Of a stretch of DNA of 64,000 bases, positions 9,861 to 19,864 are shown piece after piece. A program made the translations under genes and the position numbers. The notes beneath the pieces are model-generated. The model worked only from the letters and a program-made list of their open reading frames with translations, did no database searches and was not told where the DNA came from. Each line of letters begins with the position of its first letter. Positions within the stretch are counted from its first letter, which is position 1. The DNA lies in contig NZ_FOLN01000007.1 in assembly GCF_900112395.1 (NCBI RefSeq), positions 143,897 to 207,896 on the forward strand. Reading direction: 5' to 3'. The stretch is from Algibacter lectus (GTDB lineage Bacteria; Bacteroidota; Bacteroidia; Flavobacteriales; Flavobacteriaceae).

Positions 9861-11471
9861 ATGAAACAATATAGAAATATTACGTTCAGCATACTTTTCG
9901 GATTAACGCTTTTAACCTCTTGCGAGAGTTTGTTAGAAGTAGAACCTGAAGAAGTATTGCTTGCCGAGGATTACCTTGGCGACGATCAAATAGATGCTAG
10001 ATCGGCATTGTTTGGAGTGCTTTCTCAATTGCAAGGCGTTGTAGGGCAATATGTAGTGCTAGGCGAGTTACGTGCAGATTTAGTAAATGTAAACGCAAAC
10101 TCTATTGATGAGCTTCAAGAAGTTAACAATCACAACATAAGTGAAGATAATAGTTATGCAGATTTAACGACTATGTTTTCTATTATCAATAACTGTAATT
10201 TTGCTTTAGAAGGTATTGATACGGATGCTTACGAAAATCAATTATTAGATGATTATGCTTCTATTTTAAGAATTAGAACATGGGCGCAAATGCAAATTCT
10301 AATTAATTACGGAAAGTTACCATACATTACAAAACCAATTAGAACGAGTGATGAACTGGATGATACTTACCCTTTATTATCAGTAGATCAAGCTTTGGAT
10401 CAATTAATTTCTAATCTAGCTGAGGTTGAAGGTGTAGAGAATGTAACTAAATATGCAGGCTCTTTAGGGTTTTCAATTTTTGACATGATTCCTGATCAAG
10501 ATATTCTTTTGGGTGACTTACATTTATGGAAAGGAAACAATACGCTAGCAGCAACGAGATATAAAGCATTTTTAGATAAAGAGGCTTTACAAGGTGTTTT
10601 ATACTTATCTGGATCTAATTCGGTAACAGTTACAAAATCGGGGGAATCTTACAGTTGGGTAAGCCGTTGGTTAAACATATTCGGAGAAACCGTTAGAACT
10701 AGTGAGGTTATCAATTATGTTGGTTTTAGTGAACAATATAGACAGCCTAACAATAGCTTTACGGTAGTGACAGATCAATTATCGGCGTCATTATCAATTA
10801 TATATAATTGGGCAGATCAATCTGTAGGGTTTGAAGGTGAGCCAAAGATCGAAGGAATAGATACAAGAGTTAGTAGCTCAGTTGATGCTTTTAGTGATTT
10901 ACTTCCAATTAAAAAATATCAATACGATTATTTTACATGGAATAGAGCAGCTAAAGTATATTTAAGATATGCAGAGGCTATTAATTACGCAGGACATCCA
11001 GAACAGGCTTTAGCGATTTTAAATGGTATTTTTAATAATCCTGATGTAGCCCCTGTTGATGCTCCTATTTTTGAAAACGGGGAAGCTTATTTAAATTTTG
11101 ATATAAACACCTATTACGCAACTAATTCTAGTGATGAGCCAATTTCTGGATACTTAGGGGTTCGTGGTCGTGTAGGTATGGCTCCGGTAGGTTTAGATAT
11201 CGATGTAACAAGTGCTAGTGCTATCGAGCAAGTAGGTGCGTTAATTCTTAATGAGGCCGCTTTAGAGTTGGCTTTTGAAGGAAACAGATGGGAAGATTTA
11301 GTTCGTTTTTCACGTAGAAGTAACGATCCAACAATATTAGCTAATGCTGTTGCAAATAAGTTTGTAACTGCAGGAGAAAGTGGAGCAGCAGCAACTGTAG
11401 GTCAAAAATTATTAAATTCAGAAAACTGGTATTTACCATTAAGTATTCCTGACAACTTTGTGTCGCAGTAA
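9861..11471 (+). CDS. SusD/RagB-family surface lipoprotein
   Basis: Partner of the upstream SusC. Lipobox LTSC gives a lipidated Cys at about residue 21, followed by acidic LLEVEPEEVLL. The helical TPR-like middle and the C-terminal SusD region are present (YLRYAEAINYAGHPEQAL; LELAFEGNRWEDLVRFSRRS). Length 536 aa is normal for the family. It is the last gene of the SusC-SusD-FAS1-FAS1-SusC-SusD operon, and a strong intrinsic terminator lies about 60 bases downstream. Ligand specificity cannot be predicted. Confidence 0.95.
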   Translation: MKQYRNITFSILFGLTLLTSCESLLEVEPEEVLLAEDYLGDDQIDARSALFGVLSQLQGVVGQYVVLGELRADLVNVNANSIDELQEVNNHNISEDNSYADLTTMFSIINNCNFALEGIDTDAYENQLLDDYASILRIRTWAQMQILINYGKLPYITKPIRTSDELDDTYPLLSVDQALDQLISNLAEVEGVENVTKYAGSLGFSIFDMIPDQDILLGDLHLWKGNNTLAATRYKAFLDKEALQGVLYLSGSNSVTVTKSGESYSWVSRWLNIFGETVRTSEVINYVGFSEQYRQPNNSFTVVTDQLSASLSIIYNWADQSVGFEGEPKIEGIDTRVSSSVDAFSDLLPIKKYQYDYFTWNRAAKVYLRYAEAINYAGHPEQALAILNGIFNNPDVAPVDAPIFENGEAYLNFDINTYYATNSSDEPISGYLGVRGRVGMAPVGLDIDVTSASAIEQVGALILNEAALELAFEGNRWEDLVRFSRRSNDPTILANAVANKFVTAGESGAAATVGQKLLNSENWYLPLSIPDNFVSQ

Positions 11472-11530
11472 TACATGGGAAGATTATATTATTAGCTTAA
11501 TATTATTGTTATTTTTTTTTAAAAGGAAAA

Positions 11531-11562
11531 AACTCCAAGTGCTATACTTGGAGTTTTTGTTT
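11531..11562 (+). terminator. Intrinsic terminator of the SusCD-FAS1 operon
   Basis: A perfect 10-bp stem (AACTCCAAGT at 11531-11540 with ACTTGGAGTT at 11546-11555) closes a 5-base loop and is followed by a T-run. It is well placed to end transcription of the upstream susD. Confidence 0.9.
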
Positions 11563-11661
11563 TTATATACAACAGTAGTTTTACTTGTTTGAAAATTTAA
11601 ATATTGATTAGTATCTATAAAGAACGCTTTGTTTTATAGAGATATAAATAGATTAAATAAA

Positions 11662-11699
11662 AAAAAGGGGTTTTCTAAAATTTTAGAAAACCCCTTTTT
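11662..11699 (-). terminator. Palindromic terminator of groES-groEL
   Basis: A perfect 38-base palindrome (19-bp arms meeting at 11680/11681) with GGGG/CCCC and A/T runs on both ends, directly downstream of groEL on the minus strand. The T-runs on both sides make it able to act in both directions between the convergent susD and groEL transcripts. Confidence 0.88.
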
Positions 11700-11719
11700 A
11701 ATACTATATAGTGATGTTA

Positions 11720-13393
<1,674 letters not shown>

Positions 13394-13423
13394 TTAATGA
13401 AAATCTAGTTTAAATTGATGAGG

Positions 13424-13441
13424 TTTCCGCTTTCGCGGAAA
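13424..13441 (-). other. Intercistronic hairpin between groES and groEL
   Basis: A 7-bp stem (TTTCCGC / GCGGAAA) closes a 4-base loop that reads GAAA on the minus (transcribed) strand, giving a very stable GNRA-type tetraloop. It lacks a following T-run on the transcribed strand, so an mRNA-stability or processing role is more likely than full termination. Confidence 0.6.
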
Positions 13442-13458
13442 ATAAAAAAAAGTACTTG

Positions 13459-13734
13459 TTAAATAATTGCAAGAATATCGCTCTCACGCATAATTAAATA
13501 ATCTGTACCTTCTAATTTTAATTCTGTGCCAGCATATTTACCATATAAAACAGTGTCACCAACTTTTACAGTAATAGGCTCATCTTTGGTACCTTTTCCT
13601 GCGGCAACAACAGTTCCTTTTTGTGGTTTTTCTTTGGCGTTATCTGGAATAATAATTCCTGATGCTGTTTTAGTTTCAGCGGCAGCAGGCTCAATAAGAA
13701 CGCGGTCTGCTAATGGTTTAATGTTTAAGCTCAT
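13459..13734 (-). CDS. groS: Co-chaperonin GroES (10 kDa)
   Basis: Heptameric lid of the GroEL chamber. The 91-residue length is normal. Conserved family features are the start [14 protein letters not shown], the mobile-loop region [20 protein letters not shown], the [14 protein letters not shown] strand and the end [13 protein letters not shown]. First gene of the groES-groEL pair. A candidate Bacteroidota promoter lies 50-80 bases upstream. Confidence 0.99.
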   Translation of the reverse strand: MSLNIKPLADRVLIEPAAAETKTASGIIIPDNAKEKPQKGTVVAAGKGTKDEPITVKVGDTVLYGKYAGTELKLEGTDYLIMRESDILAII

Positions 13735-13786
13735 TTTTATATTATTTTTAATTAATTAAATTATGATTAACGCTTTAATAGTACGC

Positions 13787-13818
13787 TAAAAATATGCCAA
13801 GAGCAATAGACTGACAAA
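13787..13818 (-). promoter_or_regulatory. Candidate groES-groEL promoter
   Basis: On the minus strand a TTTG (13818-13815) is followed 24 bases later by TATTTTTA (13794-13787), one base away from the Bacteroidota TAnnTTTG -7 element. Start-site spacing to the groES ATG is about 45 bases. No CIRCE-like inverted repeat is obvious. Confidence 0.45.
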
Positions 13819-13830
13819 CTTGCAGAAATA

Positions 13831-13861
13831 AAAAATGCCAACTGTATAAGTTGGCATTTTT
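13831..13861 (-). terminator. Terminator downstream of secG
   Basis: A perfect 13-bp stem (arms 13831-13843 and 13849-13861) closes the loop GTATA. A- and T-runs flank the GC core on both sides. It lies 25 bases after the secG stop on the minus strand and closes the miaB-to-secG cluster. Confidence 0.88.
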
Positions 13862-13885
13862 AAATCTAATATGTTTTTGAGAATC

Positions 13886-14236
13886 TTAGTTCACACTATC
13901 TTTTATTGTAGCAGCGTCGGTTGCTGTATTAGCAGGAGTTTGTAAAGGCTGAGTGCTTGGTGCATCAGTATCTAAAGCTTTAGATTCTAAAGTAGAATCT
14001 CCTCTGTTAATAGCAATGTTTGAAGCTAAAATTAATATTAGCAAAAATGTAGCTAAGTACCATGTGCTCTTGTCTAAAAAATCGGTTGTCTTTTTTACAC
14101 CGCCTAATTGCTGTGTGCCACCACCTCCAAATGAAGAAGATAATCCACCACCCTTAGGGTTTTGCACCATAATTACTACAATTAGTAAAAATGCTACCAC
14201 AACTATTAATGCTAAAAATATTGTAAACGTACTCAT
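13886..14236 (-). CDS. secG: Protein translocase subunit SecG
   Basis: Small accessory subunit of the SecYEG translocon in the inner membrane. Residues about 3-23 form the first transmembrane helix, followed by the family hallmark VQNPKGGGLSSSFGGGG and a second helix at about 55-75. The C-terminal 40 residues are Ser/Thr/Asp-rich and cytoplasmic or periplasmic tail-like, common in Bacteroidota SecG. Its start codon overlaps the stop of the upstream TPR-like gene by one base (TAATG), indicating translational coupling. Confidence 0.96.
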   Translation of the reverse strand: MSTFTIFLALIVVVAFLLIVVIMVQNPKGGGLSSSFGGGGTQQLGGVKKTTDFLDKSTWYLATFLLILILASNIAINRGDSTLESKALDTDAPSTQPLQTPANTATDAATIKDSVN

Positions 14237-15183
14237 TATTTCTTGTTATTTTGTTCTTGTAATTGTTTTACTGCCTCAATTTGGTTTGCAAAGAAACCAC
14301 TTTTTTCTGGATATTTCAAACTTAAAATTTTATAAGATTGAATGGCCTTCGAATAATTTTTTTGTTCTACATAAATACGTGCTAAAGTCTCTGTCATCAA
14401 GGCTTCCGGTTGTATCATTTGTGCTTTTGCTAAATTTCCTTTTAGCGAAAGTGGCTTTGTAGGGTTTATTTTTGGGTTTTTAATGATGAATTTATCAATT
14501 AAATCGAATTTTTTCTCCTTTTTTAATGCTTTTTCCGATTTCTTTTTAGTCGGTTTTTTTAAAACTTCAGGTTCGCGCTCAATAGGCTTAAATTGTGTAA
14601 GTTTTAACCATTGGTTGAAGGAATGCGATTCTTTTTTATCAAAAGGAAGTGGTGTCCCTAAATTTAATATAGCCTCTGGAGTATTTTTTTCGGGTTGATC
14701 AACTTCTTCGGTTGAAGTTTCAATATGCTCAGAAGGAGTTTCGTTAAGAGTAATTTCTTTTTTCGGACGAAATTCTTTAGGTTCAAATAACGATGGGTCT
14801 AAAACGCCTGTAGTATCTTGTATTTGTTGTTTTAAAGTATCATCAATAGTTACTTTTTTGTAAACTGTGATATCTTCAACATCAATTTCTATATCATTTA
14901 TAGGTGAAATGTTTTTTTTGATGTATTGTGAAATTTCATTCTGAATAAAATGTTCTGAAGTAATAAAATCGAATAAAATACTGCGGTCTGTGGTGTAGGC
15001 AGCTGTAGTTTTTAAGGCTTGATTATAATCTAAACTACTTTGATCTTTTAATCCTTTTAAATGAATAGCGCGTGCCGATTGAAAATAAGGATATTGATCT
15101 AAAATAGATTTTATAGCCTCGGTTTGTTCATGCGTTATAGCATGCGGGTTTTGTAGTAGATATGTGAAATCGGTTCGATTCAT
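14236..15183 (-). CDS. TPR-like protein of the lptE-secG cluster, function unknown
   Basis: A 315-residue soluble protein without signal peptide or membrane segment. The N-terminal 100 residues are helical and conserved in character (TDFTYLLQNPHAITHEQTEAI, with YPYFQSARAIHLKGLK). The middle (about 125-235) is charged, low in complexity and probably disordered, with a run of Lys near 225. The C-terminus (about 255-310) looks like a tetratricopeptide unit (ALMTETLARIYVEQKNYSKAIQSY). Genes of this type recur between lptE and secG in Flavobacteriaceae but have no assigned role. It sits 56 bases after lptE and overlaps secG by one base. A scaffold role at the envelope is only a guess. Confidence 0.75.
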   Translation of the reverse strand: MNRTDFTYLLQNPHAITHEQTEAIKSILDQYPYFQSARAIHLKGLKDQSSLDYNQALKTTAAYTTDRSILFDFITSEHFIQNEISQYIKKNISPINDIEIDVEDITVYKKVTIDDTLKQQIQDTTGVLDPSLFEPKEFRPKKEITLNETPSEHIETSTEEVDQPEKNTPEAILNLGTPLPFDKKESHSFNQWLKLTQFKPIEREPEVLKKPTKKKSEKALKKEKKFDLIDKFIIKNPKINPTKPLSLKGNLAKAQMIQPEALMTETLARIYVEQKNYSKAIQSYKILSLKYPEKSGFFANQIEAVKQLQEQNNKK

Positions 15184-15239
15184 TGGCTAAGCCAAATTTT
15201 TAATATTAATCTAAAAATGATTATTAACGCTTGGTTTTA

Positions 15240-15746
15240 TTACCACTTGGCTAACGTAGCATTGAAAATATCTTGAGTTAAACGCTCAAAAATTTCTTCG
15301 TGTGCTGTTGTTTTTGTGGTTCCAATAAGTTGTGCTGTTCCATCGTAATCATAGAAAAAAGAGAAACTTTGTTCTAAATCGTCCTCTTCTTTTTTTCTGT
15401 TGAAAAACCTAAGCTTAACACTTATTGTTAATCTGTTTTGAGCTGCAACATTTTCTGATGTAGCTGTTGTTGGTGAAACACGGTATCCTGTAATTTCGCC
15501 TTCGTAAACTAAATCTCCATTAGATGGTACAAGACTTAAGTTGGTTTGATTCTGAATTAAATCTTCTAAAGCTAATTTAAAATCTCGCTCTAAACCTGGC
15601 TCTACTAAAAGGGCATTGTTTTCAAATCGATTTACTTGGTAAGTTTTTATATCAGAAGAAATAGATGTCCCTGTAAAAGAGTAAATACCACAACTTGTAA
15701 GGGTTGCGATGGTTAATATTGCAATAATGTATTTTGCGTGCTTCAT
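15240..15746 (-). CDS. lptE: LPS-assembly lipoprotein LptE
   Basis: Outer-membrane lipoprotein that plugs the LptD barrel during lipopolysaccharide delivery. A signal peptide ends in LTSC with the lipidated Cys at residue 19, followed by GIYSFTGTSISSDIKTYQV, the typical Bacteroidota LptE start. The 168-residue length fits. Later features include an Asn-rich region and the strand LRFFNRKKEEDDLEQSF. The neighbours (sigma54 activator and miaB upstream, TPR and secG downstream) match the conserved Bacteroidota arrangement. Confidence 0.92.
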   Translation of the reverse strand: MKHAKYIIAILTIATLTSCGIYSFTGTSISSDIKTYQVNRFENNALLVEPGLERDFKLALEDLIQNQTNLSLVPSNGDLVYEGEITGYRVSPTTATSENVAAQNRLTISVKLRFFNRKKEEDDLEQSFSFFYDYDGTAQLIGTTKTTAHEEIFERLTQDIFNATLAKW

Positions 15747-15805
15747 TTTGTTTTCTTAAATACGTGTCTGTTTTATAGAGGCTTGTGTATTAGGTTAACG
15801 TGTTT

Positions 15806-17074
15806 TTATAGATCGTATTGTTTAATTTTACGGTATAATGTACGTTCGCTAATGCCAAGTTCTGCGGCTGCTAATTTACGTTTTCCGCTGTGACGTTCTA
15901 ATGATTTTTTAATTAATTCTAATTCTTTATCATGAATAGATAAGGTCTCTTCCTCTTCAATTTCTTCTGCAAAGTGATACTTATCTTGTGTGCTTATAGG
16001 CTCTTCAATTTTTGAAGTATGTTCTGGAATAGAGAGTAACTCGGTATTGGTTACGCTTTCTTCAAAATCATGAATATCGTCATCATCGTCACCGTAAATT
16101 TTCTGAATTAAGCTTTCGTTTTTCTTCTCAACATCTTTGGTGTTACCATTTTTCATGAGTTCCATGGTGAGTTTCTTTAAATCGCTCAAGTCACTTTTCA
16201 TATCAAAAAGAACTTTGTATAGAATTTCGCGTTCGCTACTAAAATCACTTTTAGATTTCGATGTTTTAATTACTGCTGGTAAATTGGTTGCTGAAGCAGG
16301 TAAATAACCGTTTAAAGTTTCGGCGCTAATAGTACGGTTTTGTTCTAAAACAGACACTTGTTCTGCAATGTTACGTAACTGCCTAATATTACCATTCCAT
16401 CGGTGTTTTGTAAGAACTTGCACTGCCGAATCTGTGAGCTTTACAGTCGGCATTTTGTATTTTAAAGCAAAATCGCTGGCAAATTTTCTGAATAATAAAT
16501 GAATATCGTCTTGGCGTTCGCGAAGTGGAGGTAAATTAATATCCACAGTACTTAAACGATAGTATAAATCTTCTCTAAATTTTTCTTTTTCAATAGCTTC
16601 AAACATGTTAACGTTTGTTGCCGCGACAATACGCACATTGGTTTTTTGAACTTTACTGGAGCCTACTTTTAAAAATTCACCATTTTCTAAAACACGTAAA
16701 AGTCTAACTTGAGTTGTAAGTGGTAACTCGCCAACTTCATCTAAAAAAATGGTTCCGCCATCGGCAACTTCAAAGTAGCCTTCACGGGTTTGTGTTGCTC
16801 CTGTAAAAGCACCTTTTTCGTGTCCGAATAGCTCCGAGTCTATTGTGCCTTCTGGTATGGCACCACAGTTTACGGCAATATATTTATTGTGTTTTCTATG
16901 TGATAATTGATGTATTATTTTAGGAATACTTTCTTTTCCAACACCACTTTCTCCGGTTACTAAAACCGAAATATCGGTAGGAGCAACCTGAATGGCTTTT
17001 TCTATAGCACGGTTTAGTGTTGGTGTATTGCCAATAATACCAAATCGTTGTTTAATTGCTTGGATTGATTCCAT
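15806..17074 (-). CDS. Sigma54-dependent transcriptional activator (AAA+, no receiver domain)
   Basis: Enhancer-binding protein of 422 residues that uses ATP to open sigma54-RNA polymerase complexes. The AAA+ core starts almost at residue 1. Walker A is GESGVGKE at 41-48, the sigma54-contact loop is GAFTGA at 88-93, and Walker B is TIFLDEV at about 108-114. A charged linker with acidic runs (DDDDDIHDFEE) covers about 270-370. The C-terminal 40 residues are a Fis-type helix-turn-helix (KRKLAAAELGISERTLYRKI). No response-regulator, GAF or PAS input domain is present, so control must come from a partner protein or from expression level. It lies 59 bases before lptE and 63 bases after miaB. Confidence 0.95.
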   Translation of the reverse strand: MESIQAIKQRFGIIGNTPTLNRAIEKAIQVAPTDISVLVTGESGVGKESIPKIIHQLSHRKHNKYIAVNCGAIPEGTIDSELFGHEKGAFTGATQTREGYFEVADGGTIFLDEVGELPLTTQVRLLRVLENGEFLKVGSSKVQKTNVRIVAATNVNMFEAIEKEKFREDLYYRLSTVDINLPPLRERQDDIHLLFRKFASDFALKYKMPTVKLTDSAVQVLTKHRWNGNIRQLRNIAEQVSVLEQNRTISAETLNGYLPASATNLPAVIKTSKSKSDFSSEREILYKVLFDMKSDLSDLKKLTMELMKNGNTKDVEKKNESLIQKIYGDDDDDIHDFEESVTNTELLSIPEHTSKIEEPISTQDKYHFAEEIEEEETLSIHDKELELIKKSLERHSGKRKLAAAELGISERTLYRKIKQYDL

Positions 17075-17137
17075 AATGCTTAATTAAAAATTAAAAGTGA
17101 ATAATGATAAATGCTTGGTTTTAATTTCAAATAAATA

Positions 17138-18586
17138 TTAATTATTCATTGATAATGCTATGCCTTCTCCAATTAACGTGGCGCTTGTGCAGTTGTTAAC
17201 TTTAACTTTTACCAAATCACCAATTTTAAAATCTCCTTTAGGGAATACACACACAATGTTTTGTGAGGTGCGACCCGACCATTGTTCGGTAGATTTTTTT
17301 GATTCTTTTTCGATTAAAACCTCTACTTCTGTATCTAAGAATTCTTTAGTTCTAAATTCGCTATGTTGGCGTTGTAAATCTACAATATCTTGTAAACGAC
17401 GTTTTTTAACAGGTTCAGGCACATCGTCTTCCATATTTCTTCCGGCCATGGTGCCAGGGCGTTCAGAATATGTAAACATGTATCCAAAATTATATTTTAC
17501 GTATTCCATTAAAGAAACTGTGTCTTGAAAATCTTCTTCAGTTTCTGTAGGAAAACCAACAATCATATCGTGGCTAATGGTGCATTTTGGAATAATACGA
17601 CGGATGTTGTCAATTAATTCAAAATACTCTTCGCGTGTGTGTAAACGATTCATTTCCTTTAAAATACGGTTACTTCCGCTTTGCACAGGTAAATGGATAT
17701 GATTACAAATATTATTGAACTTAGCCATGGTTTCAACCACATCTAAAGTTAAATCTTGCGGGTTGGATGTAGAAAAACGAATACGCATTTTTGGTTGTTC
17801 TTTAGCGCAAAGCTCTAGTAATTTAGCAAAATCTACAGCGGTAGCTTTTTCCATATCTGTAGCTTTTACAAAGTCTTTTTTAAGTCCACCACCATACCAA
17901 AGGTAACTGTCTACGTTTTGGCCAAGTAAAGTGATTTCTTTAAAACCACGACTCCATAAATCGTTTATTTCTTCTAAAATACTTTGTGGATCACGACTAC
18001 GTTCACGGCCTCTTGTAAAAGGCACCACGCAAAACGTACACATGTTATCGCAACCACGAGTTATAGAAACAAAAGCGGTAACTCCATTAGAATTTAAACG
18101 CACTGGAGAAATATCTCCATAAGTTTCTTCTTTAGAAAGAATAACGTTTATAGCGTCTCTACCTTCATCAACTTCAGCTAAAAGGTTTGGTAAATCTTTG
18201 TATGCATCAGGACCAACAACCAAATCTACAATTTTTTCTTCTTCAAGAAATTTTGTTTTTAAGCGTTCAGCCATACAGCCTAAAACACCAACTTTCATTT
18301 TTGGATTTAGGTCGCGCTTTACGGCGTTATATTTTTCTAATCGTTTACGTACGGTTTGCTCGGCTTTATCACGAATAGAGCAGGTGTTTACTAAAACTAA
18401 ATCGGCTTCTTCTAAGTTTTGTGTGGTATTAAAACCCTGATCCTTCATGATAGAAGCAACAATTTCACTATCGCTAAAATTCATTGAGCAGCCGTAGCTT
18501 TCAATAAAAAGTTTGCGTGTATTGCCTTCTTTTTGTTCAAGAGTTAAAGATTGGCCTTGTTTATTTTCGTCTATAATTTTTTCCAT
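17138..18586 (-). CDS. miaB: tRNA-2-methylthio-N6-dimethylallyladenosine synthase MiaB
   Basis: Radical-SAM methylthiotransferase that modifies A37 of tRNAs reading UNN codons. The N-terminal UPF0004 domain carries the auxiliary cluster cysteines Cys33 (ESYGCSMN), Cys69 (VNTCSIRDKAE) and Cys104 (LGCMAERL). The radical-SAM CxxxCxxC is Cys179/183/186 (RGCDNMCTFCVVPF). The C-terminal TRAM domain ends at about residue 475. The 482-residue length is normal. First gene of the leftward cluster miaB-sigma54 activator-lptE-TPR-secG, with a good promoter just upstream. Confidence 0.98.
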   Translation of the reverse strand: MEKIIDENKQGQSLTLEQKEGNTRKLFIESYGCSMNFSDSEIVASIMKDQGFNTTQNLEEADLVLVNTCSIRDKAEQTVRKRLEKYNAVKRDLNPKMKVGVLGCMAERLKTKFLEEEKIVDLVVGPDAYKDLPNLLAEVDEGRDAINVILSKEETYGDISPVRLNSNGVTAFVSITRGCDNMCTFCVVPFTRGRERSRDPQSILEEINDLWSRGFKEITLLGQNVDSYLWYGGGLKKDFVKATDMEKATAVDFAKLLELCAKEQPKMRIRFSTSNPQDLTLDVVETMAKFNNICNHIHLPVQSGSNRILKEMNRLHTREEYFELIDNIRRIIPKCTISHDMIVGFPTETEEDFQDTVSLMEYVKYNFGYMFTYSERPGTMAGRNMEDDVPEPVKKRRLQDIVDLQRQHSEFRTKEFLDTEVEVLIEKESKKSTEQWSGRTSQNIVCVFPKGDFKIGDLVKVKVNNCTSATLIGEGIALSMNN

Positions 18587-18621
18587 AGTTTGCTAGAAAC
18601 TGGTATTGTTCAATAAGTATG

Positions 18622-18654
18622 CAAAGATACAATTAATTTGTGTTTTGTGACAAA
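18622..18654 (-). promoter_or_regulatory. Promoter of the miaB-secG cluster
   Basis: On the minus strand TTTG (18654-18651) is followed after 21 bases by TATCTTTG (18629-18622), an exact match to the Bacteroidota -33 TTTG / -7 TAnnTTTG pattern. The predicted start leaves a leader of about 30 bases before the miaB ATG. Confidence 0.75.
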
Positions 18655-18876
18655 GTGGCAGTTTTATTTTTTGAGTCTATTTATAGGTTTTATGGTGTTC
18701 TATTTAGTTAAAAGAATGTTTTATAAATCAGGTTTTTAGTGCTGTTAGAAGTGGTTTGCGCATCCTTGGATTTATAATTTAGGGGTTACGATTTGGGTTT
18801 ATTTAACAAAATTTTTTGTTTTAAGAAATTAAATTACTTTTACGTCTTTAAATAACTTAACCCCTAACTTTAAAAT

Positions 18877-19662
18877 ATGAACACAATTACTAGTCTATTA
18901 GAAAAAATTAATAATGCAAAGCAACTCGATTTTGGCTCTATTTTTAGTGAAGCCATTGAGTTATATAAAAAGACTTGGGTGCAAGGTTTCTTGCTTCAAA
19001 TTTTTACTATGGTTGTTATGTTACCTCTTATTATAGTGTTGTACGTGCCTTTAATTGGTTTAATGGTTGCGCAACAGGAAAGCGGATATAACGATCAAGA
19101 AGCATTAAGTACATTTTTGGGCGGTATGTCTGTGTTGTATATTCTGTTTGTAGTTATAGGGATATTTGTTCTTGGTACTATTTCATTAACGTTACAAGCT
19201 TCTTTTTTCAGAATAATTAAAAGAATGGATTATAATGAAGTAGTTAATACAACCGATTTTTTTCATTTTGTAAAAGGTAAATATTTAAGCAAAGCCTTTG
19301 TGTTAATGCTTGTTTCTATAGGTATTGTTATTCCATCGGCATTGTTATGTTACTTGCCATTAATATACACTATGGTTCCGGTTTCTTATTTTATGCTGGT
19401 TTTTGCCTTTAATCCAGAGTTTGGTACTGGCGATGTTGTAAAAGCTAGTTTTAAACTAGGAACAAAAAAATGGGGTATTACTATAGCTTTATTTCTTGTT
19501 AGTTACCTTTGTGTATTTGTAATATCTATGATTACGTGTGGATTAGGATCTTTGTTTTTGCAAGCCTTTTTATGGCACCCTGCGTATTTAATTTATAAAA
19601 AAGTAGTAGGGTTTAATGAAACCACAGATGCTATAGAAGAAATAGGTACGGCTGTAGAATAG
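18877..19662 (+). CDS. Multi-pass membrane protein, function unknown
   Basis: A 261-residue integral inner-membrane protein. After an N-terminal amphipathic segment containing FGSIFSEAIELYKKTW, about five or six hydrophobic helices follow (near 35-62, 88-112, 140-165, 165-185, 200-235). Phe/Tyr-rich loops contain conserved-looking KLGTKKWG. The arrangement resembles the glycerophosphoryl-diester-phosphodiesterase-membrane-domain or DUF4013 type proteins that are often mislabelled in Flavobacteriaceae; I cannot assign a reaction. It stands alone between miaB (divergent) and topA, with its own terminator. Confidence 0.8.
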   Translation: MNTITSLLEKINNAKQLDFGSIFSEAIELYKKTWVQGFLLQIFTMVVMLPLIIVLYVPLIGLMVAQQESGYNDQEALSTFLGGMSVLYILFVVIGIFVLGTISLTLQASFFRIIKRMDYNEVVNTTDFFHFVKGKYLSKAFVLMLVSIGIVIPSALLCYLPLIYTMVPVSYFMLVFAFNPEFGTGDVVKASFKLGTKKWGITIALFLVSYLCVFVISMITCGLGSLFLQAFLWHPAYLIYKKVVGFNETTDAIEEIGTAVE

Positions 19663-19745
19663 AAAAATAAGAGACCTATATAAAGGTGTTTTGAAATAAG
19701 AGCTTTTCAAAATATATTGAAAGGTTATTTTAGTGATAAAAAAAT

Positions 19746-19785
19746 AAAACCCTGCTTTTTACTATTAAAAGCAGGGTTTTTTATG
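19746..19785 (+). terminator. Terminator after the membrane-protein gene
   Basis: A perfect 14-bp stem (19746-19759 with 19767-19780, core CCCTGC/GCAGGG) is followed by a T-run. It separates the membrane-protein gene from topA. Confidence 0.9.
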
Positions 19786-19812
19786 TAAAAATTATACAGA
19801 TAGTACGTAAAA

Positions 19813-19845
19813 TTAGGCAGATAAACTTTTTTTGATATACATTTG
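19813..19845 (+). promoter_or_regulatory. Candidate topA promoter
   Basis: TACATTTG at 19838-19845 matches the Bacteroidota -7 element exactly. TTAG at 19813-19816 sits at the right distance for a one-mismatch -33 element. The predicted leader before the topA ATG is about 12 bases. Confidence 0.5.
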
Positions 19846-19864
19846 TAGGATCAAAAAATGATTT

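Noticed and set aside
13953..14462. 169-codon open frame on the plus strand
   Set aside because: It lies across the antisense of secG and the TPR-like gene, is Pro/Cys/Ile-rich in a codon-shadow pattern, and has no family features.
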